From: Centropus unirufus
Lineage: Eukaryota > Chordata > Aves > Cuculiformes > Centropidae
Assembly: GCA_013397695.1 (NCBI GenBank)
Contig: VYZI01000012.1
Span: forward strand, 6,150,372 to 6,214,371
Direction of reading: 5' to 3'
DNA: 64,000 bases
Shown here: positions 37,401 through 50,600 of the stretch, in pieces
How positions within the stretch are numbered: position 1 is the stretch's first letter
Layout of the letters: the number at the start of each line of letters is the position of its first letter
Program-made: the position numbers and the translations under genes
The notes under the pieces: model-generated
Seen by the model: the letters and a program-made list of their open reading frames with translations, nothing else
What the model was told of the DNA's origin: nothing
The model's database searches: none

Positions 37401-40400
37401 ATATTGCTGACCCAAACATTTTCATCAACACTGATTTTTTTCTCCGTGACATCGCATCCATTTCTAATTAGAATCTCTGCAGAAAACTATTTTTGCTGAA
37501 GAATGTCAACATTTCACACAGAAAAATCCATTGTTTCCTTTAAATTCTGAAATATGCTTTAGGGTTTTATTTCATGCTTTTTTTTGACACTTAATTATAC
37601 CAGCAATGTTATTATAAATTATACCCAGCTTTTTCATTACACACCAATCAGACCACGCTTTGATCTATAAGAAAATGCATCTCAGTATCAAATACTCACC
37701 CCCCTTAGTTTCCTTACCAGCAAAATAACAAAACCAGATGAAACATTATCAGTATAATTCATTGCATGTATGACCGCCCCACGACGAGGCAGTATCACAC
37801 AGAAGGACTCCCCGCATCCCCCCAAGGTGTTTCATCCAACACTGACCTTACTCACGCCCAGGATCTCTGTGGCCCAGCACAGGTCGCTGTTGGGAACTGC
37901 CGATCTCCACTGGACACGAAGCACCCGGCCAGCAAGAAGGATGCTTCAGGCAAGTGTAAGAGCTGCGGTTTCCATTTCACTCTCCTTTGGTCAGGAAAGC
38001 AGAGGTTCTCTTCCAACACAACACTGTATGACTCTGAAGGAGAGCTCCCAAGTGCCTGACACAGCAGAAAGGTTTTATTATTCTTCCAGACCTCTGAAGA
38101 TCCAGGGAGGAATCTCTTCTCCTACACCATGATCACAAATCTGCTGCTACAATAGATTGGGGGTTTAACTTTTTTCATTTTTGCTGGAATTCAGGTTGTA
38201 AGTAAACTAAGGAAAACTGATTTAAATCTACAATTACTAAACTTCAGAAGCAAAGCAAGCCAAGCTCAAAGATAATCACAGCAAGATCTTCCATAAGTGG
38301 AGGGGAAGCTCCTTCTAGAGATGGTCATAACAATTGAAACAGCTTTTCAGAAGTAAATTTTTTAAGGACCAGCTCTGAGATCACCCAAGCTGAAGCACCT
38401 TCCTGCTCAAAAAGCCTCATCTTTTCACCCCATCCACCCTTCCCCTAAATAAGGAAAGAGTGCCATGACCTTCAATTTAAAGGCCAGCTGTGCAAAGTGA
38501 TCACAGCTGCCCCAGTGGAAGTGGAGCAAGAGGGAGGTGCCCAGGGCACCTGGGTGTTAACCAAAACTTGTGTTGGAGGCTGCTGCCTCCCCAGGCAGAG
38601 GATGCTGCTGTGGCTCTAGTGCTGCTAGTCCTACACGAAAGCAGTGCTATTTTAAGGACAACACTGCACATTGCAGTGCAGATATACCCTTCGCTTGCCC
38701 CTTGACACAGGGTACCCTGGCAGGGTGAGGGTTAAGAGTGCTGGTGGCTCAGCTTGCTTCCTTGAGTGAGGGCAACCTGGCAGTGGGCCCCCCTTCTCCC
38801 CAGCACCCACACAAACAAAGCCCACTGCCTTTTCCTGAAGGTGAAAAGAAAGTGGCCTTGGGCATAAAAAAAAATAAAATTAATTCTCTGCTTTTTTAGC
38901 ATCTCCTTGCTTTTTGGCACCCATCCATGCAGCAGGTAGCAGACATCTCTGGGCTCTGTCCTGAGCAAGCTCTTGGAATTTCTCCAGCTCACCTCTGAAA
39001 CCTGCCTTCAGAGCTATTTTTGAGCTCCTTTGCAGAAAACCTCCACCTGCTGAGAACCTGAGATTTCTCCAGATGCCTCAGGCTAAAGAAGCTCAGATCT
39101 GTCAGCTGTGAGGTCAGAGAGGGGGACCTTATCACCTCCCAGCCACCCCCAGTATGGTGCCAGTATGCTTTGCCAGATGTTTTCGCTTTTGGCCCCTGGA
39201 TAGAAAGTACAGCCACAGCAGATGCAAAGCTGCCCTCTTCTCCCAGGTCTGGGGATGTGGGTGGCAGCCTGGCTCTGGCCTGAGACCCAGCTTGCAGTGA
39301 TTTGTAGCTGCGCGCCTCTGTCCTGCCAGGGTTTGGTTTGCAACAGGGTTTTCAGCACCGCTGACCTTCCTTGCCTGTGCAAGCAAGGAGTCCAGCTTCC
39401 ACGTGGCGACAGCAGCTGTGGAGTCAGGTTGGCTCTTTTGGCTCGTTGCCAATGTACAAGACTCACCTTTTTCCCTGTGCAAAGCTAGCAAAGAGCACTA
39501 TGGATTTAGCAGCTTCTAACAAGTATCCCCACATCTAGAAAGTGTTAATGCTGTGGCCCTTCCTGGCTGCCAAACATCTTGCCTCAAGGTCAAAACCCAT
39601 GACTAATACCATAGCACTCCAACACCTCCATTAGCTCTTGTCAATAGGATTTTTTTTTCCTAGGCTTTTCAGAAAAGCATCCTTCCTTTCAGCACATCAA
39701 AACCCTTCCATGGAGCTTTGGCACCATAGGAAGGCCTTGGTATTCTGCTGCCACAGCTTTAGCATCCAGGAGGCCTGTGCAAGAGGCGAAGGAAGGAGGC
39801 TGGGTTTGCTCATGGGAAGTCTAGGGGTGGATGTCTTCTCTGTGGGCACACTCCTCTCCCAAGATATTGTATTGCCAACAAATCAGATATGGCAAGGTGC
39901 AACGTGGATGTGGCTTCTGTGGGAAATTTCTCCACGGGGTAAATACTTTCTGTGTCTTCCTGCTGCTTCCAAGAGTAAAGTGAGGCTGTGCTCAGAGGAA
40001 CTCAAAATCCAAGAGAGGTGTCAACTTGTGGTTGTCCTTTGAGGTCAAAAGAGAGCATGAAGCATCTTATAAAATGACAATCAAGTCAAAGCGCATTAAA
40101 GAAAGATCTGCCTGTTGGTTCAGCTCAGAGATTCCATAAGATCCTGAAGGGAAAACAGTTTTTCCTTGCCAAACAACAATGACCCACTGTTTTCCTGGCC
40201 AGGTTGTTCCTCCTGGTGGTAGAGGGATGTCTTAGGCTAAAATTTTAAATCGGTTTGTGGTGGGTCCTCCAAGAATCATTTGTTAAAGGGACTATTACTA
40301 TTCACACTGCAAGAGAGACCGTTTCAATGAACACGCACCATTAGCAGTGATTTATCTGCACTGCTGCATTTTCCCATTAATCTTCATTTCTAATTCATTT

Positions 40401-41430
40401 TCCTCTCCTGTGGGGCCAAGAAGCTCACATTCCCAATGTGCACCAAGTATTCCCTAGGATGATATCAAATACCAGCATGGCCCACATCAGCAAAACCATA
40501 TCAGCCCTCAGGAGGAGCAACAAGGCTGCCACGGGAAAGCAGCCCCCCGCACTCATCCTGCTGTCACTGCATGAAGCCAGCAGCCTCATCAGGCTCTTCA
40601 CTTTGAGGACCAAGCAAATATTTAACAAGTTCCCTTTGCTCTGTACCAGAGTTCATTATCTGGTCTCCTGAGCTCCTTCAGTCAGTAATATCCTCTAATT
40701 GATGTGATTTGGCACTTGGCCATAGAGTTAAATTGATTTGTAGACCAGCAGGAGACGGCAGATGCCCTTTACGCTTGAGAAAAGTAGCATGTGCTTTGTT
40801 TACTGCCTGCTACAAGGGGATGCCATGGCAAGAGATGCCTTTGAGGAGTGTAGGAAGGGGATCCACCTCCTCAGGGTCCTCTTTCCGAAGCCCCTGTTAG
40901 GTGACAAGGTGTGAAAGCCACCAGTGAGCAACTGGGGCGCACTCCAGCCAGAAAGTTCTCCCTCCTTCCTTGGTGCGCAGAGTGAGAGAAATGGGGAATT
41001 TCCTCCACTAAAACCAGGGTAAGATGCATGAGATAGGTCCATGTTCTCTTTGGAGGGGTGCCCCAGCACAGACTCCCATCTCAGGGCTGGTGTTGATTTT
41101 GTTCTGGGGCAGGGAGAGCTGCCTTTTCTCGTGTGAGGCCAGTAGGAACAGGGACAACTCTCCAGCTCCCAGGGCAAGGGCTGAGCAGCAGCTGCAGGCT
41201 GTTACCTGCTGGGGTTTATTTCCAGGAACTCATCAGTGCTGCAGTGTGAAGGTTGAACTCCAAAGTCTGCACAGACTTTTTTGAAAGTATTTTTATATAC
41301 ATTTACTTGAAAGACTGTTTTGTAATTATGAAATAACTATTAATACAGTAGAAGAGTCAAGAATCTCACTTTTCATATCAGTCATACTCCAAGAATTTTA
41401 ATCTAGCATTGAAATCCTTTTCTTATCACA
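34500..41430. other. Convergent intergenic interval between CTXND1 and FAH
   Basis: No gene is supported. From about 36,500 the sequence becomes richer in G+C and lower in stop codons, so overlapping frames of 100-134 codons occur on both strands (for example at 39,083-39,491 and 39,638-40,042). These have no recognisable domains, and opposite-strand frames overlap one another. One - strand frame near 40,425-40,628 is hydrophobic and is discussed in the findings. Confidence 0.55.
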
Positions 41431-41456
41431 CTGGAGTCACATTCATCTTTAAGATA

Positions 41457-41462
41457 TTTATT
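41457..41462 (-). terminator. FAH: Poly(A) signal of FAH
   Basis: TTTATT on the + strand reads AATAAA on the - strand, about 120 nt past the FAH stop codon. This gives a short 3' UTR of about 140-150 nt, in keeping with the short 3' UTR of mammalian FAH messages. Cleavage would fall near 41,430-41,445. Confidence 0.8.
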
Positions 41463-41582
41463 GATAATTAAAAATAATAAGATTCCAATCAGTCATATAA
41501 AAAGAAAACCTGAATAAATCAGTATGGTTCTTAGAGGTAGGGGTAGAGATCTTCCTCCTCAGATGTCACTTTACTCTGGTTG

Positions 41583-41662
41583 TCATGGATCTGACAGGGC
41601 TGGAAGGATTTTTCCCGAGCACTGGCCAAATCCCACACGGAAGCCGTTGCCCTGGCAGTAAC
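41583..41662 (-). CDS. FAH: FAH coding exon 14 (residues 394-419 and stop)
   Basis: This exon of 80 nt encodes (G)YCQGNGFRVGFGQCSGKIL and ends PALSDP before TGA. The acceptor is tctggtcctag. The last residues differ from the mammalian tail, but the length is the same. It follows the largest intron of the gene (about 3.6 kb). Confidence 0.97.
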
Positions 41663-44600
41663 CTAGGACCAGAAAACAACAGACAGCTTGTTCTGGAAGG
41701 ACAGCAGGATTTTACCAGGAATAAAAGTGAATAAAGGCATAAACAGACCACAAGTGAGTGGAAACATTTCAGCAATGCAATGGGGCATAAAAAGAAGTAT
41801 ATTTGGAAGAGTTCATGTGGCCCAGAAATATAAAAAAAAAAAGGAGCACAGAATGTTAAGCACAGCGATATCCAAGTTCAGTGCATGTGATCAAAGAGCA
41901 AACAAGCACAATATTTCTCTTTTCAAACCTAACCTGCAGTATCATCAATCTAACTGGCAAGTTGATTTGCTGCCTGGCCCAGCCCTGCAATTAATAAAGT
42001 AAACCTAGATTCTCTTTCTGCAGCATTAGGACTGCTTTTGGGACACTGGGATGCTTGTAGCCAGAAAAATGATCATTAAACACCCTCAAACAGAAGGACC
42101 CATGCTCACAGAATCTGTTTTTCTTGCTAAAATCAAGTAGCATAGTTCCATGAGAAACAGCATCTGACTCAAAATATCTATTTATCCTCTGTTATATAAA
42201 CAGACATTGAAGGTCTGCTGACTGCTGCTGAAGTTACCAGTCTGTGACAGCATCTCCAGCTACAGGATGATTCAATCTCTCCCTCCTCCTGCATGATGGA
42301 GAGATGGCATCAGGACAGAGATGCCGCAGCGCCTGTTGCTGCCCCAGGCCAGCAGAGCTGCTCCAGAAGCCGCATCCCTTAGCAAAGCTGCAAATGAAGG
42401 AGGGAAGGGGGCACAGCCAGGGGCTTCTGGCCCATCTGGGAAAACTATTCTGGGAAGAAACAGCTGAGGAGAACTTATTGTAGCTCTCCACTAACAACAG
42501 CTGGTCAAAGGAAGGACAAAAATGGCATATGCTGCATTTTAAGGACTGATCTTATGGAAGGGGATTTTCCTAAAATAATAGAATACATCATCTTCTCTGC
42601 ACGTGATAAAAACCAGCTGCCTTCATGAAGCCAAGAGGGAGCTGAACAGAAGAGACCTCAACCCTATTTTCCACTCTTAACACAGATCAGTAGAACCTCC
42701 TCCGAGAAAAAGGAGGATGGGTGGGCTTCATGCTATAGGGGAGCCAAAGTTACTGCAGCATGAGGGCAGACCCTGGAGCTTTAACCCATTACGGAGCTCT
42801 CCAAACCAGGCTGAAATGAAGTTTTTCAGGGACAGTTGTGTCTGAGTCCTTGTGTAACAGCCTGTCCACAGGCACCATCCCTCTGCCGGCTTGGTAATCA
42901 TCATTCGCAAGCAAGACATAAGTAAGACACTCGGCTTTAAGGCTCAGCTCGGTTTCCGTTTGTTTCATTAGGTTTCATTACCAGCTTTCCTTTGAGCACT
43001 GGCCTATTATTTTGGTCCAGTTTAGTTATCCCCACTGTCAAGTACAATTTAGAGCAGTATCGAGGAGCAACTTATTCAACAAAGCAAGCTCTGTGCTGCC
43101 AGCAGCATTGGCCTCAGTGCCAAAGAGCTACAGAGAGGTTTTTGCAGCTGGCTGCAGCACATCATCAGCGAACCCTCCCTAGCAATACTCCCTCTCTGAG
43201 ATGCCCTTCTTGGGGAGAAAAAATATATTTCTCTCATTTTATGTGTAAAAGCCCTGAAATAGCTCCCGCAAGGGGAGCAAAACCACAAAGTTGAAATGGG
43301 AGTGTAGAAATTATGGGTTGAGCACTTGGAAAGAGCTAATGGCACAGCCTCAGGAGAGGATCCAATAGCACTAGATCTGCCTCCAGGGTGCCTTAAGGCA
43401 CTGGATCTGCCATACATCACTGAATAGGAGCAGAACCCAAACTGTCTCAGCAGACAGCCCCAGCAGCACCTTGCTCACAAATAGTCTGATGCCCTGATCA
43501 CTACAATCACAGACTGTTCCTAGTTTAAAATAACCCAGCAGACTGATCAACATGAGACTGTCCCAGTGGGGCAATGGTGTCTTCATCCAGGTTAACAACA
43601 ATGCCATCATCCCATCTTTAAAGATAAAAGATACTCAGGATTTAAAATATTTATTTAAGTAAGGGCAGCTTGTTTTGGGCATGAAGAACAGCACGGATCA
43701 TGGTCTATTCCTAGTAGTCCTCAGCTAGCCACCTGGATCGAGCAGCTCCCACACTGCGAGGGGCTCATTGCCAATAGGGATGTCAGCATGTAACTCTAAA
43801 GGCACATTCATAATTACTGACTGTACCCTAATTTCAGGCTCCTGGCATAGTTACTGGAGTGATCAGCACCTCAAGAGGGCAGCATGGTACTCTGAATTAC
43901 TGGAAGAGTGTGCTGACTGTGTAGGCAGCCGGTGGAGAGCAGCATCAGATGTCATGAGTAGTCACCGGGTTGTTAGCAGGCTGAAGGATGCCAGATGTAT
44001 TGACTACTCCTCGGTTTCATCATCCATGGTTCTCTCCAGTACATTTAAATATCCACTTGCACTGGAGCTCTGGCTGCAGCACTACCAAAACTGCTTATAG
44101 AGCCATCACTGGGAGACTGGAACACATTTCACACAACTCCCCCACACGCACACTTTGTAGAAAAGTTCTCTGGTTCTGTTAAAAAACTTTCTAAAAAGTA
44201 AGAAATTTTGGACTATTTTGCTGAAAGTCCTAAAAGTCCTGGTTGGATTAAGCAGGCACAGGCATGTGGACAAATAGCAGCATCACACCTTCGTGTCCTC
44301 CAGGTTTCTGCATGGGCCTTAGTCACTCACAGCTTCTCTGTCCTAAGTCATATTTGTGTTTTCTTATTGTGTGAGCTGTTTTATTCCCTGCATGATGGAG
44401 CTGCTCAGAGCCAGGTATGGGACTTGACTGGGTCTTGTCTGACAATGCACAACATCCCACAAAATACTCTAAAAAATCAGTAGGCAACATAGCAAAGACA
44501 TACAGAGGCTTGAATCAGAAGTTTCTCATGGCTACTCAGCTAAATATTTGCCACCTTAGGGCCATACAGGGGCTGACAAGATCAGAGGAAAGAAAAAAAT

Positions 44601-47600
44601 AGATTCATTTTTCACCAGTCTTTGGATTAAAAAGAAGTAGGAGTGGGATTTAAATCACAAAACATCATGGTAGATTTTAATTTATAAAATCTTTAGTTTC
44701 TCAAGATGAAAATGAAAATCCTGGCCCAGCATGAAACAGCTCTCGAGCACAGGCCTTTTCAAAGGGGAGCTGGTCAGCCCTTCTGGCAGGCTTCATGCTG
44801 TTTTCCACATATTTAATTTGCAGCACAGTTCATTGAGTATGCCTACATTACAAATGAAGTATTATTTGCAAAATAGCTTCTTTCAGCATTTGCTGAACTT
44901 TCCTCCATATCCAACCTTGGACTGTGCCAGCACCTCAACTGCTCATCAGCTGCTCCTACTTTCTGGATATTTTTACTCGTAAGGGCCAACCTACCCAATC
45001 ATCTCCTTAGCACTCATGCACGGGCAATGTAAGATCACTAACTACTTGGTAAAGCAAATAATCTATTCTAGGAGCATTTATTGCAGGGAAATTTCTATCC
45101 ACCTGCTTTTGTCTCCTGATCTGGAAGATGGAAACTGTGCTTGTGCAGCAGCTATGGACAGAACAGCCCACCTTCCTGCCAGGTGCTTACATGGCTAGGA
45201 TGAACCTATGGAAACATGTCCTTGGGGCAGTGTAAGAGCAGTTGTTCAGCCATTACCTGTCAAAATGATTTCATCTCCATCCTGCAGGAATTTACGAGTC
45301 TGTCCGCTGCCAAGAGGGATTTCTTTTGTTCCATTCCAGGACAGCTCCAGCATGGAGCCAAAGCTCTCCGGCTCCTGCAGCGACAGTTCATACACAAATA
45401 AACAGCTTTTTAGTATCTCTCCTACTGTTAAGCTACTTGCTGCTGGAAGTAGACACACAAGTACGTAAGGTCTACAGAACAGAGTTTTGGTGCTGATTGA
45501 ATTCATTGATACATTGGCTTGTTTTCCTGCCTTTGCATTTTAATTGCTTGCTTGCTATAAGCAGTCACACAGCCACCGCTGCTCTGTTTAAAAGTGTTAA
45601 ACCTGTAAAAGTAGTTTGGGTCTGCCAAAGTAAGAGTGGAAACAAAGCAAGGGCATTCCTACAAATCCTGTGCTTTTATGTAGTCACACTTCAGAGTTCT
45701 ATTTACATTTTGTTCTTCAGGAAAGCAAAGCTGGCAAAGGTTTATAAATCTTTAAAGTCAGTCTGCAGTACGATAGTTTAAAGGAAGCAAAAAGCTCTTC
45801 AGAAATGCTCAAAATGGGAGGATAGGTATCCGAACTTGGAAACAACTTACCTGAGAGACAGCACAAACAGGATTTATATTAGATGTTTTCAGAATGCGCC
45901 ATTACCTAACCATATCTTGCAACAACTGTGCATTTGGCAGTACAGGGGGAATACGAGCTTGTGAAGTTGGTTTGAGATATATAGTACTAGGGAAACTTAA
46001 ATTGATACCCATGCATTTTTTACATTCTTAGAAATAAAAAAGCTGCATTTCATAGAAAGTAAACTGGCCATGTGGATGCTTCTGAATAGAAATTAATTTG
46101 CATCCATAATAAAATAGTTCTTAGGGAAAGGAATGTGGAAGATTAAAGATTAAAAAACAAAAAGCAATAATGACAAAAACATCACTTCTCAATGCAGTTT
46201 TGAGGCTACCAAAGTCCTTAGGAAAGAACTGCAGATATTCTCATGGCTGTTCAAATCAAACAGGGCTTAGAAGCAAAGCCCTGGTCAATTGGTTTTGGAT
46301 TGCTGACCAGACCTCAGTGACTACTGTTATTTAAACACTTACAGGTCCGCTGATTGTGCCGGATGCCAGGAGATCTCCTGGTCTGAGGTTGCACCCATTG
46401 ACTGAATGATGAGCCAGCTGCTGTTTCATGGTCCAGTACATGTGCTGGAAGAAGGAGGGAGAGGAAACTAAAGCAATGAGAGACAAACCTCTCTAGCACG
46501 CTGTTAGACTACATAGAACTTATTGCACTTTCGGGATGATGTGAGTAAGACTGTCCATAAAGAAAAGTTTCATTATTTAACCAGGAGTATTCAGCAGCCT
46601 GAAAGCAACCTCTACAGCCATTTAATGCTGCATTCACAGTAGTTACACTGGCTTGCCTGATTGTTTTCTAAATGGTGACCAGGAGCTACTACATGTGTAT
46701 AAAACACAGAATTTAACATGCCATATAGGCCTTGAAATTTTTTCTTATTTTAGCTGGATATCATTTCTTGACCTCTTCATGATCTTTAAGGCCAGTACTC
46801 CTAACCCAGGATCCATGATTAACCCATTTTAATGGGTTTATAGAAAAATCTCCTTATTACTGATTTACTGATTAAAGTAATTACTATGCAAAGAACCAAA
46901 TGCGAATATAAAATCGATTGAGAAATCCTGCAGCTGGCACATATACCTCCTAACTTATGATCCCTTCCATCAGCCCGTAGGCTCAGAGCCACCACTCTGC
47001 CCGCAGAGGGGCTGGGGACAGACCTGGACTCAGAGCAGTGTGGCAGGAGTGAGTCTGTATGTGAGTTACCAGCTGCAACTACAAAGCTCCATTGCGCTCT
47101 GGCACAGTGAGAGGCAATTCCTTTTGCCTCCGAGTCCTCTGCCCTCACTGCTCCCTGCATACAACCTGCTCTGGGAATGCTGAGCTGAGCAGCTGAAAGA
47201 GCTGCATCCTTCTTCAGTGCTCAAGTGCTCAGAAGTTTCTATCTCAGTAGAGGGATCGACTGGCACCACCCTCCTCTCTTCTCCCTCTTTACCGTACAAA
47301 CTCACGCTACACTTGATCTTTAGTTAATGTAAAAGTCAACATTCAAAACTGTGTAAGGCTGGAGTTGATGGCATCAGCAAGTTTTCAAACAAATAAAAGA
47401 TATCAGAGTCTTACCTTGAAATTGGACCTGCATATAGTAGTTGGCATGCTCATTCCTTCTCCTGCAGAAAATAAAAAATAAGAAAGAGGGAAAAAATTTG
47501 TGTTGGATAAATGATATTGGAGTCTTTTGATTTTACAGATGGCTGGAGGCCTCTTTTATCACTGTAATTCCCTGCAGGAAACAAGTAATAACATATCCTG

Positions 47601-50600
47601 TACTGCAATGAAGGGCAGCACTGCATAGAAAACAAGCATGTGATGGCACTGGGGTAGTACTGAGGTGCCCGTTTCCTACTGTCTGCTCTACTCAAGGAGC
47701 AACATCTGGACCTATCCATCAGCAGGGCCGGCGGCTGGGAGAGCAGGAGCTGAGCTGGGTTAGTATCTGAATTTCATGTCCATCTGCTCTTTCCGTGCCC
47801 TGTTTACATCTTCCCATGAAGGCAAACCTCATCATAAGCTGACCACCTGGGAGGCATTTCCTCCTTGACACATTGCTGCACGGACAACGGGGAGCATGAA
47901 AAGCTTTGCCTCACTCTCTGGCAGAGGCAATTTGGGCAAAGAAGGAGAAGGACTGCAGAGCCAGGAGCAAACTGCCTGAAATACATGGTGGTTCTGCATT
48001 CCTTAATTGGTAAATTCATCTTTATAGCCCACACAGCATTACTGTACCTTTAATAGCAACAAAGAGCTTGATATCGAAAGTGTAGGGTTCTTTATCCTGA
48101 AGGTAGGGCAGTGGCTTGGGATCCTAAAAGCATACAAAAGTCACCGCAGTCTAAACAAACAGAACGAAAAAATTCCACAAGCCACCTCAGTGACTTTTTG
48201 TTTGACCAGGCTGTGCTGCACACCCCATTTACTCGGCTGTTATTACTGCTCTTATTATTGCTTTTCTTGCTCGCATGCACACACTTCTGAAGCCCTTCTG
48301 GAACAGATGTGATATCCATATAATCCAATTCCTTTTTCTGTACAGGGGCTCCTAAAGCCCTCTCCGTCACCACAGCATAGATGTTAATCCAAAACTAACA
48401 CAGTGCCAGCACACCTTTACTCTGTGCCTGCACAAAGAATATGGTGAGTTCTCTCCAGAACTCTTCAGTTTTTCCATTTTAAGTAAAACTCTACATAATG
48501 CAGACAACTGGAAATGCCTGAACAAAGTGTTTTGGCTTGAGTCCACTCTCTCCACTCCTTGGTGGACACCAAGGGTTACCAAACAGTAACAAGAAGCTCT
48601 CTGGTTGGTTTATTTTCCATATGTTTTGAAGGAGACAATTTTTCTGCCCTGCTCAAGCAGGCTGATGAAAGCTCAGGACACCAGGTGGCAGCCCCAGTGA
48701 CAGTAATGGGCTTTTGAACTCAGAGGGCCCAGGGTATCTTTGCACGTTTGGAAGCAGGATCACACGTAACTCTATGAAGAAAGTACCTGGCATTGGTAGA
48801 ACTCAGTGATGGGACCTAACAGTTCTACTGAGATTTTTCTAGAACTGTTTTTCCTTTGTTTCAACCCTTTCTCTTGCTAACCTGGACAGGATTTGGCAAC
48901 ACAAATGGCTTGAGAGCTTCCATGGTGACCACCCAAGGAGAGATGGTTGTGCCAAAGCTCTTGCTCAGGAATGGCCCCAGAGGAACATATTCCCATTTCT
49001 GGATGTCACGGGCTAGGAAGAGAAAATTCAAAGCAATGCTGTTAAACACATCCTAGGAGTTGTGCAGCCATCACAACTGTGAGAGAGTAACATAGTTTGG
49101 AAAGGTTATCACTGTCCTTTTCTGGCCATTGGGTCCAAATCCTGATTTAAATCCATTCCTTTCAGACCTTCAAACCAGTTTTCTTAGACCAGCTAGTTTA
49201 GGAAGAAAAGCCAGCACTAATATAGGCCAGTATTTACTTTATTTATGTATTATAAAGTACTTTTATCCCCAGGACATTAATGCTTTTGCACCCTGCTAAT
49301 GGCCTGTGCCAGTCACAGAGCCAGTTTTAACTAGTTAACAGTGCTTTGTCTGCTTCAATCTATGCAGAGACTGAGGGACTTGTACTGCCAAATCCTTTTC
49401 CTACTCCTGACACTGAAATCAATCCTCTGTTGGAACCATCATCCTTAGGGCTGTTCCATCCCTGCCCAGAAGAAATTAGATTGATATTAGCTCTTTCATA
49501 AGTAAATAAATCTTCATTAGGCAGCAATTTCTGGTTCTGCTGATTGATCAAAGATGGATTGAAACACAGCCTGGGAAATGCAGACAACATTTCGTTTTCA
49601 CCTCTTTCAACCATAGCCAGTGCTTTCAGTAATGACTACTCTCCTATCGAAATATAACATTTATCACTATGTAAGATTTCCAGTGATGCTATAACCCCCT
49701 CTCCCGGCAGACTCCCACAGCACTGATTACCACTCCAGTCATTCATAAGGACCATCCCAAAGATGTGTTCATGGGCTCTGCTGATAGGAATTGGCTCCCC
49801 ATACTTGTTTCCAGGACCTACAAAGAATGCCTGAAATTGAAAACCAAAATGTTGATTAAGGAAATTTTTTAAACTAAAAATCTTTACTGCACAGACGGTT
49901 GCATGTGTAAGCAACAGAGGTTGCATGGGATGGGGTTTTGCACACTTTCCCACACACTATTAGACAAAACCCATGGCCTGCTCCCTCCTTCTTCCCCTCC
50001 ATGAAGCTGGTAGGCTTGAAATACTTCAGAGCCCTGTGTTGCTAAGAAATAGTCATTAAATTAAGGGCACGGTGCAGTCAAAATGCAGGAGGAAAAATGG
50101 TTCCTCCTAATCATAATCTGAATGTGGAACGGGTTTGTCCACTGAAATTACTTGTTTGCTGCAGGAAAGTGTTTGAAGTCATCCAACAGAATGCTGAACG
50201 TGGTTGGAGCCTGTCATGACAGTTGGGAAGAGGAGGCAGGTGAAGGAATGTGCCCACTAAGTCAAACAGACCACGAACTGGACGCCTACATTTGCTCCCT
50301 TAGAAAATGTACAGCCTGTGCACTTGGCAGAGAGATCCACAGGGAATCTCAATTGTCTCTTTTCACAAATAATATGGAAGCCTTTTCTTCCAAAGCCTTC
50401 ATCAGCCTTCATCTCACAGCAGCCAGCAGTAAAACTCAGGCTGTGAAGGTCTGGCAGCACTTCATTCACCCCTCTTTATGGGACTGCTTCCTACTTCATA
50501 GCATTGATGTGCAAAGCATACAGCATTAAAGGCTTACAGTTCATTTTGAGTGCTATTTCCCTTAATATTAGACTTCTAACATTTTTTTAAGGAGAGAAAC

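Noticed and set aside
39083..40042. Overlapping frames of 119-134 codons on both strands
   Set aside because: The region has higher G+C and few stops. Frames on opposite strands overlap, have no splice-framed structure and match nothing I recognise.
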